NCBI RefSeq assembly: GCF_021347895.1
Contig: NC_067132.1
Location: 3,207,268-3,271,267, forward strand
Length of the DNA stretch: 64,000 nt
DNA from: Acanthochromis polyacanthus
Taxonomy: Eukaryota; Chordata; Actinopteri; Pomacentridae
Direction of reading: 5' to 3'
The notes beneath the pieces are model-generated. The model was not told the origin of the DNA. It did no database searches and was given only the letters and a program-made list of their open reading frames with translations. Position numbers and translations under genes: made by a program. Of this stretch, positions 22,741-32,929 are shown piece after piece; the first letter of the stretch is position 1, and every line of letters starts with the position of its first letter.

Positions 22741-23090
22741 ATCACTGCCATGCACAAAGGAAACGCTTCCTGTAGAAGCAGCATCTGAAGGCTCGACTTA
22801 AGTTTGGTGCTGATGACATGGACAAAGAAAAGGCTTTCTGGACTAAAATATCTGTGGTCACATGAAACAAAATTGAGCTATTTTGATACAATAATAAAAC
22901 TATGTTTGGACCTCGGAGGAGAGCAGATGAAGCCCTTAACACCAAGAAATCAATATCTTCTGCCAAGCATGGTGGTGGTGATATTATGCTCTGGGGCTAT
23001 TTTTGTGCCAGTGGAGCTGGTGCTTTACACAAATTAAATGGAATCATGAAAAAGGAGATTTACCTTCACATTCTTCAGGAAAACCCAAAA
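22741..23090 (+). pseudogene. Tc1-like transposase fragment, frameshifted
   Basis: Scattered over the plus-strand frames are recognisable Tc1 blocks: HLKARLKFGADDMDKEKAFW, WSHETKLSYF (the W-S-D-E-T motif with D changed to H), KHGGGDIMLWGYFCASGAGA and NGIMKKEIYLHILQEN. The first catalytic Asp is lost and at least two frameshifts occur. The second Asp and Glu region is missing. Confidence 0.85.
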
Positions 23091-23195
23091 TCATCAGCTT
23101 TTTTCCAGCCACTGATAAATTTTGGTGATATCATACACTTCTTCTGTTTGTTGGGGCTACATGCCACAGTGAATTACCCTTACATGATGATCTCT

Positions 23196-23536
23196 GGGCT
23201 GCACAGTGAAGTAGTGGTTAGCACTTTCGCTTTGCAGCAAGAAGATCCCCGGTTCAAATCCCGGGGTGGGCCTGGGATCTTTCTACATGGAGTTTGCATG
23301 TTCTCCCTGTTCATGTGTGGGTTTTCTCCAGGTTCTCCAGTTTCCTCCCACAGTTCAGAAACATACTGAGGTTAATTGATGATTCTAAACTGTCTGTAGG
23401 TGTGATTGTTTGTCTCTATATGTAGCACTGTGACAGACTGTTACTTGTCCTTCACCCTCAGTCAGCTGGGATAGACTCTAGCCCCCCACAACCCTGATGA
23501 GGATTAAGCCACAGCTTAGAGATGATGGATTGATGT
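23196..23536 (+). mobile_element. tRNA-headed teleost SINE, copy 1
   Basis: Starts GGGCTGCACAGTGAAGTAGT and has a B-box-like GGTTCAAATCCCG, then the body (CATGGAGTTTGCATGTTCTC, TTTTCTCCAGGTTCTCCAG) and the tail AGCTGGGATAGACTCTAGCC through GATGAGGATTAAGC. Other copies are at 29850, 37345/38409, 41160, 45718, 53475 and 57185. Confidence 0.85.
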
Positions 23537-24896
23537 TGGGGAAGCTTGGCTCCCCGTGTTTAAATACTTGCATTTCTTATTTCTGAAACTAAACTCTTGG
23601 AATACAACCATATACCTGCAACATGGCAGAATTATGTTGTTTTTACTGTAAAAGTACACATCAAAACAGCCATCTGAAGTAAAAATACATTGTCACATTT
23701 CATCACCTTCATTGTAGCCAGTTGCTTAATATTTTTTAGAGGATTATAACATAAATAGTTTTGCTTCCATAGAATACCATGACAGCGGGTGTGTGAGCTG
23801 CACTAAAATGTAATGAACACTCATTACTTAAATATTCACATTTAAAATCTGGAAAAATCTTTCAACTTATTTGGGCATTGTAGTTATTGACTAAGTTTCT
23901 GTTTTTCTTTTTCTTGTACTGTAATGTGCTTGTTTTAAGGTTAGTATTTTGCTGAGGAATCCTCAGTTCTCTTCGTCTCCTGACATATGGCCAGTTTTTT
24001 TTTTTTTTTTGCTTTATCGTTTTACTGTTTGATGCTCAAACAAACTTACTTTTTATCAGCTGAAGTCATCTCAGCTCAGACTGGCATGTCCTTTCATGCC
24101 CATCATCCTCCAGGTTCCATGGAACACCTTGTCCTTACTGCCTTGGAAAAGCTCAATCTTAGTTCTCATAACTCTTATGTCACTGACCTATTACCTCTTA
24201 ACGGTAAGAAGGATCAGTGGGTCCGTCTGCATTTGCACAATCAAATGGACAATCATATCTCTCTAAATCTGTCTGATTCCTTTCCTACATTCATCCCTGG
24301 TTGTGGAAATTAGGTGCAGATAGTCGTGTTCTAGCAGGTAAACACCCCACCAATGTTCTCCCTCCCTACCACCTGCATACCTGCAGACCAAACATCCTTT
24401 CTCTGCATTCCTGGGCAAGCTCAGGCGCCGTGCACCACCTCAGCCAGCGAATGGAAATTCACTGCTTAGACAGTTCAGTTTACATTATGCCATGTGTCAT
24501 GATATAAAAAGACTGGTGTACATAAGACCATTCAGTTAACTTCACCTATTGTTTGTTCTCAGTGCATGAGCGGTAATAATCAGAAGAGCAAACACTGCAC
24601 GAATCTTTGACCTCAGCACTGAACATACTTTACAGTCACTCTGCAGAAAAGGCTTAATATTTTGCAACTGATTGAATGGGACAGAATGACTTCCTTGGTA
24701 TATTTTTAGCACGTCACTCATTACAGTGTCTGGTGAATATTTTGCTTCTGTTCTCCCTCCCTTCAGGCTGCATTTCGACACATCCAACATCCCTTCTCTG
24801 CATTGCTGTGCATGCAACAGCACAGGAATTTATGTGCTACATTCTCTACCACGTCAGTTCTCACCAAGATGAACTGCAATCAGTTTACTGAAATTA
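23537..24896. other. Intergenic DNA, nothing recognised
   Basis: A plus-strand open frame at 24057-24313 has reasonable composition but matches no family I know. Confidence 0.3.
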
Positions 24897-26762
24897 CAGT
24901 CATGGAAAAAATTAATAGATCCCTTTGTTTTCTTCAGTTTCTTGTTCATTTTAATGCCTGGTATCACTGAAGGTCCATTGGTTTGGACAAATATAATGAC
25001 AACAAAAACAGCTCATAAGAGTTTAATTTCAGAGCTGATAGCAGACATTTCCATGGTTTTCTTGATAACAACCAAAATCACTTCAGTTCTTCCATCAGTA
25101 TCTATGGCATTGTTCTGCCAAAAACAGCTTTTAGGATTCCATGTTTTCTTTTCTGTCTGTTTTAGTCCCATGATCCACACAGGACTTAGTACTGATTCAT
25201 AGCCATTGTTGCTGATGTCTCTTCATGCTCTACACCAGGTTCTGGTCACAGCAGCCCTTTCCTGTTGCACTAATTCTAACTAATTTACTTTGTGTGGAGT
25301 TTGTGGTTCTCCATTGTTTATTTGATGATTTTCCACAGGTTTTCAGTTGGATTTAGATCTGGTGATTGAGCAGCCAAGGCATGGTTCCAGTGTTTGACAG
25401 TCTGGTTTGTAGCTTCTCCAGGCTTCCTCCTAACCAGTAAGTTGTCTAGAGTTGGCATCAAGTGAAAACTGGATTCATCCCTGAAGAGAACCTCAGCCCA
25501 ATCATCAACAGTCCAATCCTTGTGATCCCAGCAAAGACTAACCGGGCTTTCCTCTGCCTCTCCTTGCTGAAGGGCTTCTTCCTGCTCTGTTGGACTTCAG
25601 ACCAGCTTCAACAAGTCACTTTCCAACTGTCCTTGTCAAACAAGTCCCATTTGTCCACAGTGTCCACTCATTTTAAGGTTCCTGGAGGTCTGAGGACGAT
25701 TCCTGACAGGAACAGATGAGTGGCGGTCATCTGGTGGTAGAAAGACGTTTCCTGCTGTGACCAGCTAGCAGTTTGGTAGAACCATGCTGGTTTTGTTTAT
25801 TTCTTAGTGTAATGAACAGCTGTCTTGGAGATCTTCAGTTTTTTCACTACCTGTCTCTCATTCATGTCAGTTTCCAGCAGTGTCAAGATGGCTGCCTTTG
25901 TGGCTTCACATAATTCTTTATTTTTAGACGTTATGTGAGAGCTGACACCTTCTGAGTTGTGTTACAGCTTGAATGTCAGCATTAAACCACTCTAGATCTT
26001 TACATGAGCAGTGCTGCTGATGACATGAAATGATTGCCTCCACCTTCTGAGGAGGCTGAGGTCCTTCGGAGTGTGCAGACCTCTACTAAGGACTTTCTAC
26101 GACACTGTGGTAGCCTCTGCTTTCCTCTACGCTGTCGTCTGCTGGGCCCCGGGCAGCACAGAGCGGGACATGAAGAGACTGAACAAGCTGACCAAGAGGG
26201 CCAGCTCTGTCCTGGGCTGCCCACTGGACTCTGTGATGGATGTGGGTGAGAGGAGGATGTTGACCAAGCTCTCATCCATCATGGACAACAGCTCCCACCC
26301 ACTGCACCGGACTGTAGTGGAGCTGAGCAGCTCCTTTAGCACGAGACTCAGACACCCTCAGTGCAAGAAGGAGCACTACCGCAGGTCCTTCATCCCCACT
26401 GCCATCAGACTGTAGAACACTACTGTGTAGTTGTTATTATGTGCAATATTTATTATCTTGTTCTTGCACTTTTGTGACTTTTGCGCTCCCCTGTTTTTTG
26501 TTTCTAAGAGCCCTGTAACGGTAAATTTCTCCTTTGTGAGATTAATAAAGTCTATCTTATCTTATCCCATATATATACCCTGGAAATACAATTAAGCTTA
26601 GGTATGTCAAATATTACATAAAGTATGATGGAATCAGCTGCATTTTTGTTGTGTTCATTGTATTCTTCAGGTAATTTACCTTTAGCGGCATTAAATTGAA
26701 CAAGAACTTTAAGAAAACAAGAGTCGGTAGTCTAATCATTTTTTCCATGACTATATATACTG
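24897..26762 (-). mobile_element. Degenerate Tc1-like element containing a LINE fragment
   Basis: Left terminus CAGTCATGGAAAAAATTAAT and right terminus (reverse complement) AGTCATGGAAAAAATGATTA form related inverted ends, each beside TA. Between about 25230 and 25980 the minus strand resembles a decayed Tc1-like transposase gene (for example GGATTTAGATCTGGTGATTG on the plus strand). A LINE 3' fragment (about 26020-26575) lies inside it. Confidence 0.65.
26020..26575 (+). pseudogene. LINE reverse-transcriptase C-terminus and 3' tail
   Basis: The plus strand encodes LHLLRRLRSFGVCRPLLRTF, FLYAVVCWAPGSTERDMKRL, NKLTKRASSVLGCPLDSV, RRMLTKLSSIMDNSSHPLHR and RRSFIPTAIRL, then a stop at 26413-26415. 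This is the conserved end of a common teleost non-LTR retrotransposon (CR1/L2/Rex1 grade). The 3' UTR ends ATTAATAAAGTCTATC followed by a short TTATC tandem tail. The copy is 5'-truncated but its remaining frame is intact. Confidence 0.85.
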
Positions 26763-26764
26763 TA

Positions 26765-28603
26765 GTGTGATTTATTTTCTATTTCTACTCATTTCCCAGT
26801 CTGTGTTCGAAAGATATCAGTGCTATAGAAAGCAGATCTTCAGGACCACTTTCTTCCTGGCTGTGTTTGGTTGACTGGGTGGAGACTGTAATCACACAGA
26901 GGAAGCCTGGTCTGTAAACATAGATTACTAAACTGAAACTGACTGAAACGGATTTCCCGAAACCCCTGGATCCACTCTGGCCCTGTCCACATCTGGCGTT
27001 AACATGCCTCTTGGGAGATCCAATCACAAGTGGACAGTGCTAGTTCACACTTAGCACTGGAATGCATCGCCACATCCGCTTTGAGTAAGCGCTTCCTTCC
27101 TTCTATGAGGTGAAACAGAGAGCGAAACAAAGGTGGCCAAAAGAGGGGTTGGGAGAAAATCAACATAATAAAGCAAATCATTGACCAGAGAATGACTGCA
27201 GATAAAAGGTGCACTGCATCAGAGCCAGAGTAGCACATTTGTGATTTCTTCTATTTTATCAGGAAAAACTGATAATGCAAAGGCAAAGTACATCCTTCAC
27301 AGTTTCCTATCAAATCCTATGTAGCAACCCTGGCTAAAAATGGAGCATAACTACCTCAAAACAGGATGAAATAATTCCAGTGTGGGAGACTTCTGACTGT
27401 ACATAAGGCCTCCTACATGGTTCCTCTCAGTGGTGACCTCTCTCACTGGTCTTCTCTTTTCATTCAGTCATTATCTCTCTGTCGGGAATTTACCACCTCA
27501 GCACATTCAGCTTCACAGGGACAACGCTTTGTTTTGCAATGCTGTCTGTAGCCACTCCCTGTGGGTTCAAGTCTTATTCATTGTTCTCTGTGGAAGTCTG
27601 TGAAAGATAAGAGTGTTAGGAAGGTGTTTTATCGGCAACACCTCTGCAAGAGTTTGGATTGGCTATTGTTTTAAGTCATTGTTTATGTTATGCATAGAAT
27701 GTATTTTCCCATCATATCACTTCTGAACTTCTGTCCTTTCGTATAGAGAAATCCTCCTCACAGCACCTGGACTTGTAAAGTTTTAAAACCCCTGGCTGTA
27801 TTAAAGATAAAGGTTTAATCTGCAATATCACTTTCAAACTCATTTTTTAAAAATATTTCAAATGAATATTTTCAAAATCATTTCTGTCAACAACATCTGT
27901 ACTTATCAGCTCCATTTCATCCACACATCATCACTTACAGTTAGTAGGGGTTAATAGGATTTAATATATGAATTGCCCACTCATTCACAAAGCCAGCATA
28001 ACACTGTTCTAATGGATTTTTTGTGATCAGGCTGTATCATATGTTTGAGAAGCACCAGTCATATACTGCTTATTTGTGCTGTGAATAGGATTTTTATATA
28101 TTATCTTACCCCTACTGAACAACTAATATGGTGTTAATAAGTTTGCTCACATTGTATGAATGTCTACTTTATTTGTGTCCAAGCTGCCTTACACCACTGG
28201 AATGTGAAGCCAGTGTTGAGTGCTTATCAGTAATCAGAGCTGGCTGCAAAGTGGGTTTACTGTCGACACTCCTTGTGGCTGGAGATCAACCCATAGCAGG
28301 TCTTAGCTCAGCAGTTCAACCATGTAGAGCTGCATGTTACTGGCCCTCTAAAAAGGAACTAAACTGTAGAACTAAAGAACTTGGAACTCCTCTTACCTCT
28401 GTTTTATCTGTAGGAAGCATGTTTTGGGCCATAAGTCATGTAACCCCTGTCAGAGCACATCGTTCCTTGACTTTATTCAAGTGAAGAAATAGAATATAGA
28501 CTAGAGAAAACCCACACAGGCACAAGGTGAACATGCAAACGCCTAAAGGTTCCCAGGAGCTCGAGATAGCCTAATAGTGACTGAACTAAATTATTGGCAT
28601 CTA
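26765..28603. other. Intergenic DNA, nothing recognised
   Basis: No conserved coding segment. The plus-strand frame at 28128-28484 (118 codons) is Leu/Cys-rich and matches nothing I know. Confidence 0.3.
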
Positions 28604-28996
28604 CAGCCATGGCCATAAGTTTGGACACAACATGACTTATGTCTGTTTTGATGTCTATTACAGAACATAACTAATATTTTTTGACAGCACCAGTTTAATT
28701 AGTCAACAAATCAACAAGGGATATAATATTATCAATAAATTCCAACAATTGGAACAACTTTGTTCCCAAAACATAATATTAGAAGAAAATAACCAAAAAA
28801 AAATGCAGTACTTTCACAACCGAATTTGGTAAGAATAACAAAATGACACCAAACTCTTTTGATGTTTTTTTAAATATGAAACTTAATATAGTTCTCAGGA
28901 GTTGTGTATTATCACCCAAACACTTCAGTATTTTGTGGTATTTTCTAAGATTCACAAGCGTCATGGTACTTGTGTCCAAACTTATGGCCATGGCTG
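28604..28996. mobile_element. 393-bp MITE with perfect inverted ends and TA target
   Basis: Both ends read CAGCCATGGCCATAAGTTTG from the outside inward, followed by GACACAA, an inverted repeat of about 26 bp. TA flanks both sides (28602-28603 and 28997-28998). There is no ORF. This fits a Tc1/mariner-mobilised MITE. Confidence 0.88.
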
Positions 28997-29059
28997 TATG
29001 GTGTTATTTAATACGACTCAGCTAGGTGCTTTGAAGTCCATCATTTAGTTGACAAATGT

Positions 29060-29690
29060 AAATAAACACACACTAATCTTCAAAAGTTTCATCCAGACAA
29101 TTCCATGTTTTCCATGAAAACTCCCACTTTTTATCCATGTGCTAACATAAGTGCACAAGGGTTTTCTAATCATCAATGAGCCTTTCAACACCATTAGCTA
29201 ACACAATGTAACATTAGAACACAGGAGTGATGGTTGCTGGAAATGAAGAGTTCATTTGCAAAAACAGATAACTCCGTTTTGATATATTTTCAGAAAACTT
29301 TTTTTAATTGTTTACGTGAGATAATATCAATCAAACTGAGGTTGAGTGGATTTGACTCAGCAGAAAAATACATGACAAAATAGAGACAAAATATATTATT
29401 AGTGTTATTATTATCTCAAGTAAACAATAAAAAATGAATTTTCTGAAAATGGAGTTACCTGTTTTTGCAAATGAACTCTTCAAATGTTCCTCTGTACCCC
29501 TATGGAGATATTCCATTAAAAATCAGCCGTTTACAGCTACAATAGTCATTTAGCACATTAACTATGTCTGCACTGGATTTATCATTCATTTAATGTTACT
29601 GTTATTGAAAAAAAAAAACAGTTGTTCTTGCAAAAATAAGGATGTTTCTAAGCAACCCTAAACTATTGAACGGTTGTATACCACTGTAGA
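29060..29690. mobile_element. Tc1/mariner-like non-coding repeat, interrupted by a MITE
   Basis: Contains ACACAGGAGTGATGGTTGCT and AATCAGCCGTTTACAGCTA, and ends CTAAACTATTGAACGGTTGTATA. This matches from memory a frequent teleost Tc1/mariner-type repeat. It is interrupted at 29245-29481. Confidence 0.6.
29245..29481. mobile_element. 237-bp MITE with TIRs and AAAT flanks
   Basis: Left GAAGAGTTCATTTGCAAAAA and right (reverse complement) the same 20 bases, continuing into ACAG(A/G)TAACTCC and a looser inverted stem of about 85 bp. AAAT occurs on both sides (29241-29244 and 29482-29485) as the likely target duplication. It has no coding capacity. Confidence 0.8.
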
Positions 29691-29849
29691 AATGAGCCAT
29701 AGCTCAACTATGTGAGAGTACATATACATGTTCTGGTAGTTAAATAGCACTTCCTGTTGAATACTGTTCTTTCCCCCACTGCAAACCAATAGAGACCACT
29801 GCTTTTTTTTTTTTTTTATAATGATGACTGTTTCATTTAGAGAATTATC

Positions 29850-30010
29850 AGTTAACCTCAGCATGTTTGTGGACTGTAGGAGGAAGCTGGAGAACCTGGA
29901 GAAACCTCGTACATGCAGAGGGAGAACATGTAAACTCCATGCAGAAAGATCTCGGACATGAACCGGGAGTGGTCTAGCTCTGAGGCGACAGTGCTAACCA
30001 CTGAGCCATG
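29850..30010 (-). mobile_element. SINE copy 2, truncated
   Basis: The minus-strand copy shows the SINE head and body: CAGTTAACCTCAGCATGTTT, GGAGGAAGCTGGAGAACCTG and GTGCTAACCACTGAGCCA. The 3' half is missing. Confidence 0.8.
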
Positions 30011-31132
30011 TTCTGCTGTGGCTTCCTTCTGTCTATACAGGTTTGCTATTCCACCAGATCAAAGAATCATGTCCAGTTACAGTAAATGACCAGAAAATTT
30101 AGTTTCATTTTGCACTTCTTCTTTTGCTTTCTCCCTCTGTGCGTCACTTCCAGGTACAGATTATGATGACACTTTAATTTTCTCTCTTCTCTCTCCTCAC
30201 AGTGGTTTTATAAAAATGGATGAATGTTTATTTTGTACATCTCTGTGACTTTATTCTGGTGTTCTGTAGAGTCATTGATCGTAGTCAGGAGTGATTTACA
30301 TGGTAGATTTCATGTTTCATTGTATGGATGGGATGTGTCACCCAACCACTCAGACTTTTTGGGAATTTATTGTCATCACAATCATATGATGAGTTGTGCA
30401 ACTTCCATTTTGTCACCTGTGCAATGCGGTATGTTGCCTTGAACGATTCATGAAATCTTTCTTGAGTCACTTTGTTGTTTCATTTTTTGTGTAATACATG
30501 TAATTACATACTCTGATGTCACACAAATGAATAGGCAGGTAGTAAATCAATGCACTATACAGGCATTAAATGCACACTACTTTTGGCGAACAATGCCTCA
30601 GTGCAAAGCTCATAGGTGTCTAAACTCCCAGTCCAGAGTGTAGAGTCAACTCTTAAGTGTTCGGCATAATGTCCCACAGTTCATACGTTCCATGACTGTA
30701 ATGGATAACAAGCAGGTAAGAACTAAATGATTCATAATCTGGTTTGATTTTGCAAGACATTTTAGACCTTTGCTCCAGTAGTTTTTTCTCCATTCTGCTT
30801 TCCTTAAATGATATCCTCAGTATTATTCAACACAGGGACACAGGTTTCTCCTGGACAACACTACTACAACAGCAGTTAGAATATTTCCAGCTTTGTTGTT
30901 GAAGTTTTAAATGGAATAAAGCTTCATCATTGCCAGACGTTAACCCTAAACTATGCAGCAGATTATGTGCCATTTTTATAAAACACAGTAATCTTTAGCA
31001 GCACGTGTGACTGAAATTTGAGGCTTGCGATTTGCTATTTTTTGTTGAAATGCACCTCGTGATGTGTAGCTACCTTGGAACCCAGAGTTTTTATGTACAT
31101 AAAAACGGGAAAAGCAGCAGACAAAGTAGAGC
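30011..31132. other. Intergenic DNA, nothing recognised
   Basis: Short open frames without motifs. Confidence 0.3.
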
Positions 31133-31470
31133 CGTTCAATTTAATTTTTCAGTTCAATTCACTGTAATTTATAGTCCTAAATCACAGCATAGGTCAACTA
31201 GACCAGCACAATGGAGAGGAAAACTTCCTTTTGGCAGTAAGACTCCTCAAGCAGAACCAGACTCAGGATGAGTGGCCAGATGGCTCTAACAGCTAAAAGA
31301 GAAAAGACAACAGAAACAACAAACAGTAAACAGTGTGAGGAACTGCAGATGAGAAACATCCATCTGAAGATACCTGGAGAGCAGAAAACACCAACAGGAG
31401 AGAGAGCATGAGCTGAGGCTGTTGTCTTTACATCTTTACATTTAGGATAAAGGTCGATCTGCACCTGTTA
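31133..31470 (-). mobile_element. LINE-like 3' end, minus-strand copy
   Basis: Contains TTCAATTTAATTTTTCAGTT, CCTAAATCACAGCA and CCTCAAGCAGAACCAGACTC, the reverse complement of the 3' region seen at 9125-9909. Diverged and without coding capacity. Confidence 0.6.
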
Positions 31471-31979
31471 ACCAATCAGAGTCCAGAATTTGCAGTGTTG
31501 GAGTGGTAAATGAGTGAACAAATGAGTAACTTCAGACTTATGTTGGACAGGAGGGACAGAGTGAGATTAGCTAAAAAAGAGCATTTGGCTTGTGTGTTTC
31601 TTCTGATTTTCTCTGTAAAACACGACAGCATAACGGACTGCAGCTGAGATGATTGGAGGTGGAGTGAAAAGGAAATGAATAGAAAATGAAACTCTGCAGA
31701 TTTAAACCATCACAGAGCATTTTTGTTGCCTGAACTAGTCTACACTTCCTGCCAGTCACTGATTCCATGATGAACTGAGGCTCTGAAGTGTTCTCCCTGC
31801 TTACATGTACTGCATTGCTGTGCATTCCTTTTAGGAATGGACCTGGCAAAGCAATTAAGGCAAAAATAGAGCAGGCAGGACTAATTAACCCTGACCGTCG
31901 CACAGTCTGATACAATAGGCAGAGAGGCATTTCCCGCATTGTGTATTTTTAGCTAAAGCAATCGGCACAGAGATACGAG
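31471..31979. other. Unique-looking DNA left of the LTR element
   Basis: Nothing recognised. The last five bases, ACGAG (31975-31979), are the left target site. Confidence 0.35.
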
Positions 31980-32555
31980 TGTCAGGAAGCCATCCGGCTC
32001 CTGACTGGTTTTTGTTTCCTGCCTCTGGCTGGATGCTTTTGCAGCTCCTGCCTGGTTTTTGTTTTCTTGTCTCGCTCCCAGCTGATCGCCTGCTGCAAGA
32101 CAGCTAATTGTGATATGAGACTCAGCTGTGGAGCAATCAGCAAACACGATTCACCTGCCTTCCCCCTTTCTGTTTAAAAGTCCTCTGCTCCCCTCAGTGT
32201 GTGTGGGAGCATCACAGTACAGACCGTCGCATACACGGTTTACCCCTTTCGCCTTCTGGTTTTCCCCCTACTCTGGATTTTAGAAGATTTTCCCCTTTTG
32301 GACCCTACTGCCTTTTGGACTACCTTGGTTTTTCTTTTATGGACTCACCCCTTTTTTGGACTTGACACTTTTGGACTGTCCTAAGCTGGTTCCTCCCTGA
32401 AAAGGATTTGCTCTGTTTTATGAGTACGTGTCCCTAGTGTTGTTTCGCAGCCTTTTGGATGTTGTTTTTTGTTCAATAAACCCTATTTTCACCACTACAC
32501 CTGTTGCCTGCCTGTTGGTATCTGCCCCTGGGTTCTATCACCACCATTCTTGACA
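31980..32555 (+). repeat. 5' LTR
   Basis: TG..CA ended, with TTTAAAAG (32173-32180) as a TATA-like box and AATAAA at 32475-32480. The ends TGTCAGGAA and TTCTTGACA are an 8-of-9 inverted repeat. Confidence 0.95.
32203..32212 (+). promoter_or_regulatory. Predicted transcript start / self-primer segment
   Basis: GTGGGAGCAT lies about 30 nt downstream of the TTTAAAAG box, where transcription should begin. It is the exact reverse complement of 32558-32567 just inside the LTR. Confidence 0.5.
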
Positions 32556-32557
32556 GT

Positions 32558-32567
32558 ATGCTCCCAC
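32558..32567 (+). other. Putative self-primer binding site overlapping the gag-like ATG
   Basis: ATGCTCCCAC starts two bases after the 5' LTR, exactly where a PBS belongs, and contains the start codon of the internal ORF. It lacks the TGG that tRNA-primed sites start with. Confidence 0.5.
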
Positions 32568-32929
32568 CACGAATGAACCCAGCAGGCCAACAGGTGGTCA
32601 CAGCCCCCACCCCTGAATCCGTTGCAATTTTCTTCACCACAGAGAGATACTCGGACTATTATGTTTCATTGTTTAACTTGTGGTGCGAGTGGACTAAGGC
32701 TCGGGACCAGGCTCACCTCGAGGAGCTTGCTTCTCGGGGCCGTGTTGTAGCCTCCCAAATACCTTGGTTAAGAGAACATCTGCCTGACCACATTTTAGAA
32801 TTCATGAACACGCCTTTACGTTACTGGACACCACCTACCCCTGCCACCAACTCACCTTTTTCCCCAACTGTCAGTTCGTCTACTAAGTCCACTCACCATC
32901 CTAATTCAGTTCGGACTGGATTTTTTTAG
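32558..32929 (+). CDS. Gag-like N-terminal ORF of the LTR element
   Basis: This is 123 codons from the ATG just inside the 5' LTR to a TAG at 32927-32929. The product begins MLPPRMNPAGQQVV, has a central, probably helical, Trp- and acid-containing section (YYVSLFNLWCEWTKARDQAH, then LREHLPDHILEFM) and ends in a Ser/Thr/Pro-rich tail. The position corresponds to gag. I recognise no capsid motif or zinc knuckle. The stop lies at the end of a T7 run, and the +1 frame continues open for another 435 codons, so the real product may be a fusion made by frameshifting, or the copy may have a one-base indel. An LTR-internal upstream ATG in the same frame (32504) exists but would be outside the interior. 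Confidence 0.6.
   Translation: MLPPRMNPAGQQVVTAPTPESVAIFFTTERYSDYYVSLFNLWCEWTKARDQAHLEELASRGRVVASQIPWLREHLPDHILEFMNTPLRYWTPPTPATNSPFSPTVSSSTKSTHHPNSVRTGFF

Noticed and set aside
23200..23275. tRNA gene
   Set aside because: The A- and B-box-like sequence is the head of a SINE that recurs across the window. No cloverleaf with a plausible anticodon arm was evident.
28128..28484. 118-codon plus-strand frame
   Set aside because: No family resemblance, and composition like random AT-balanced DNA.
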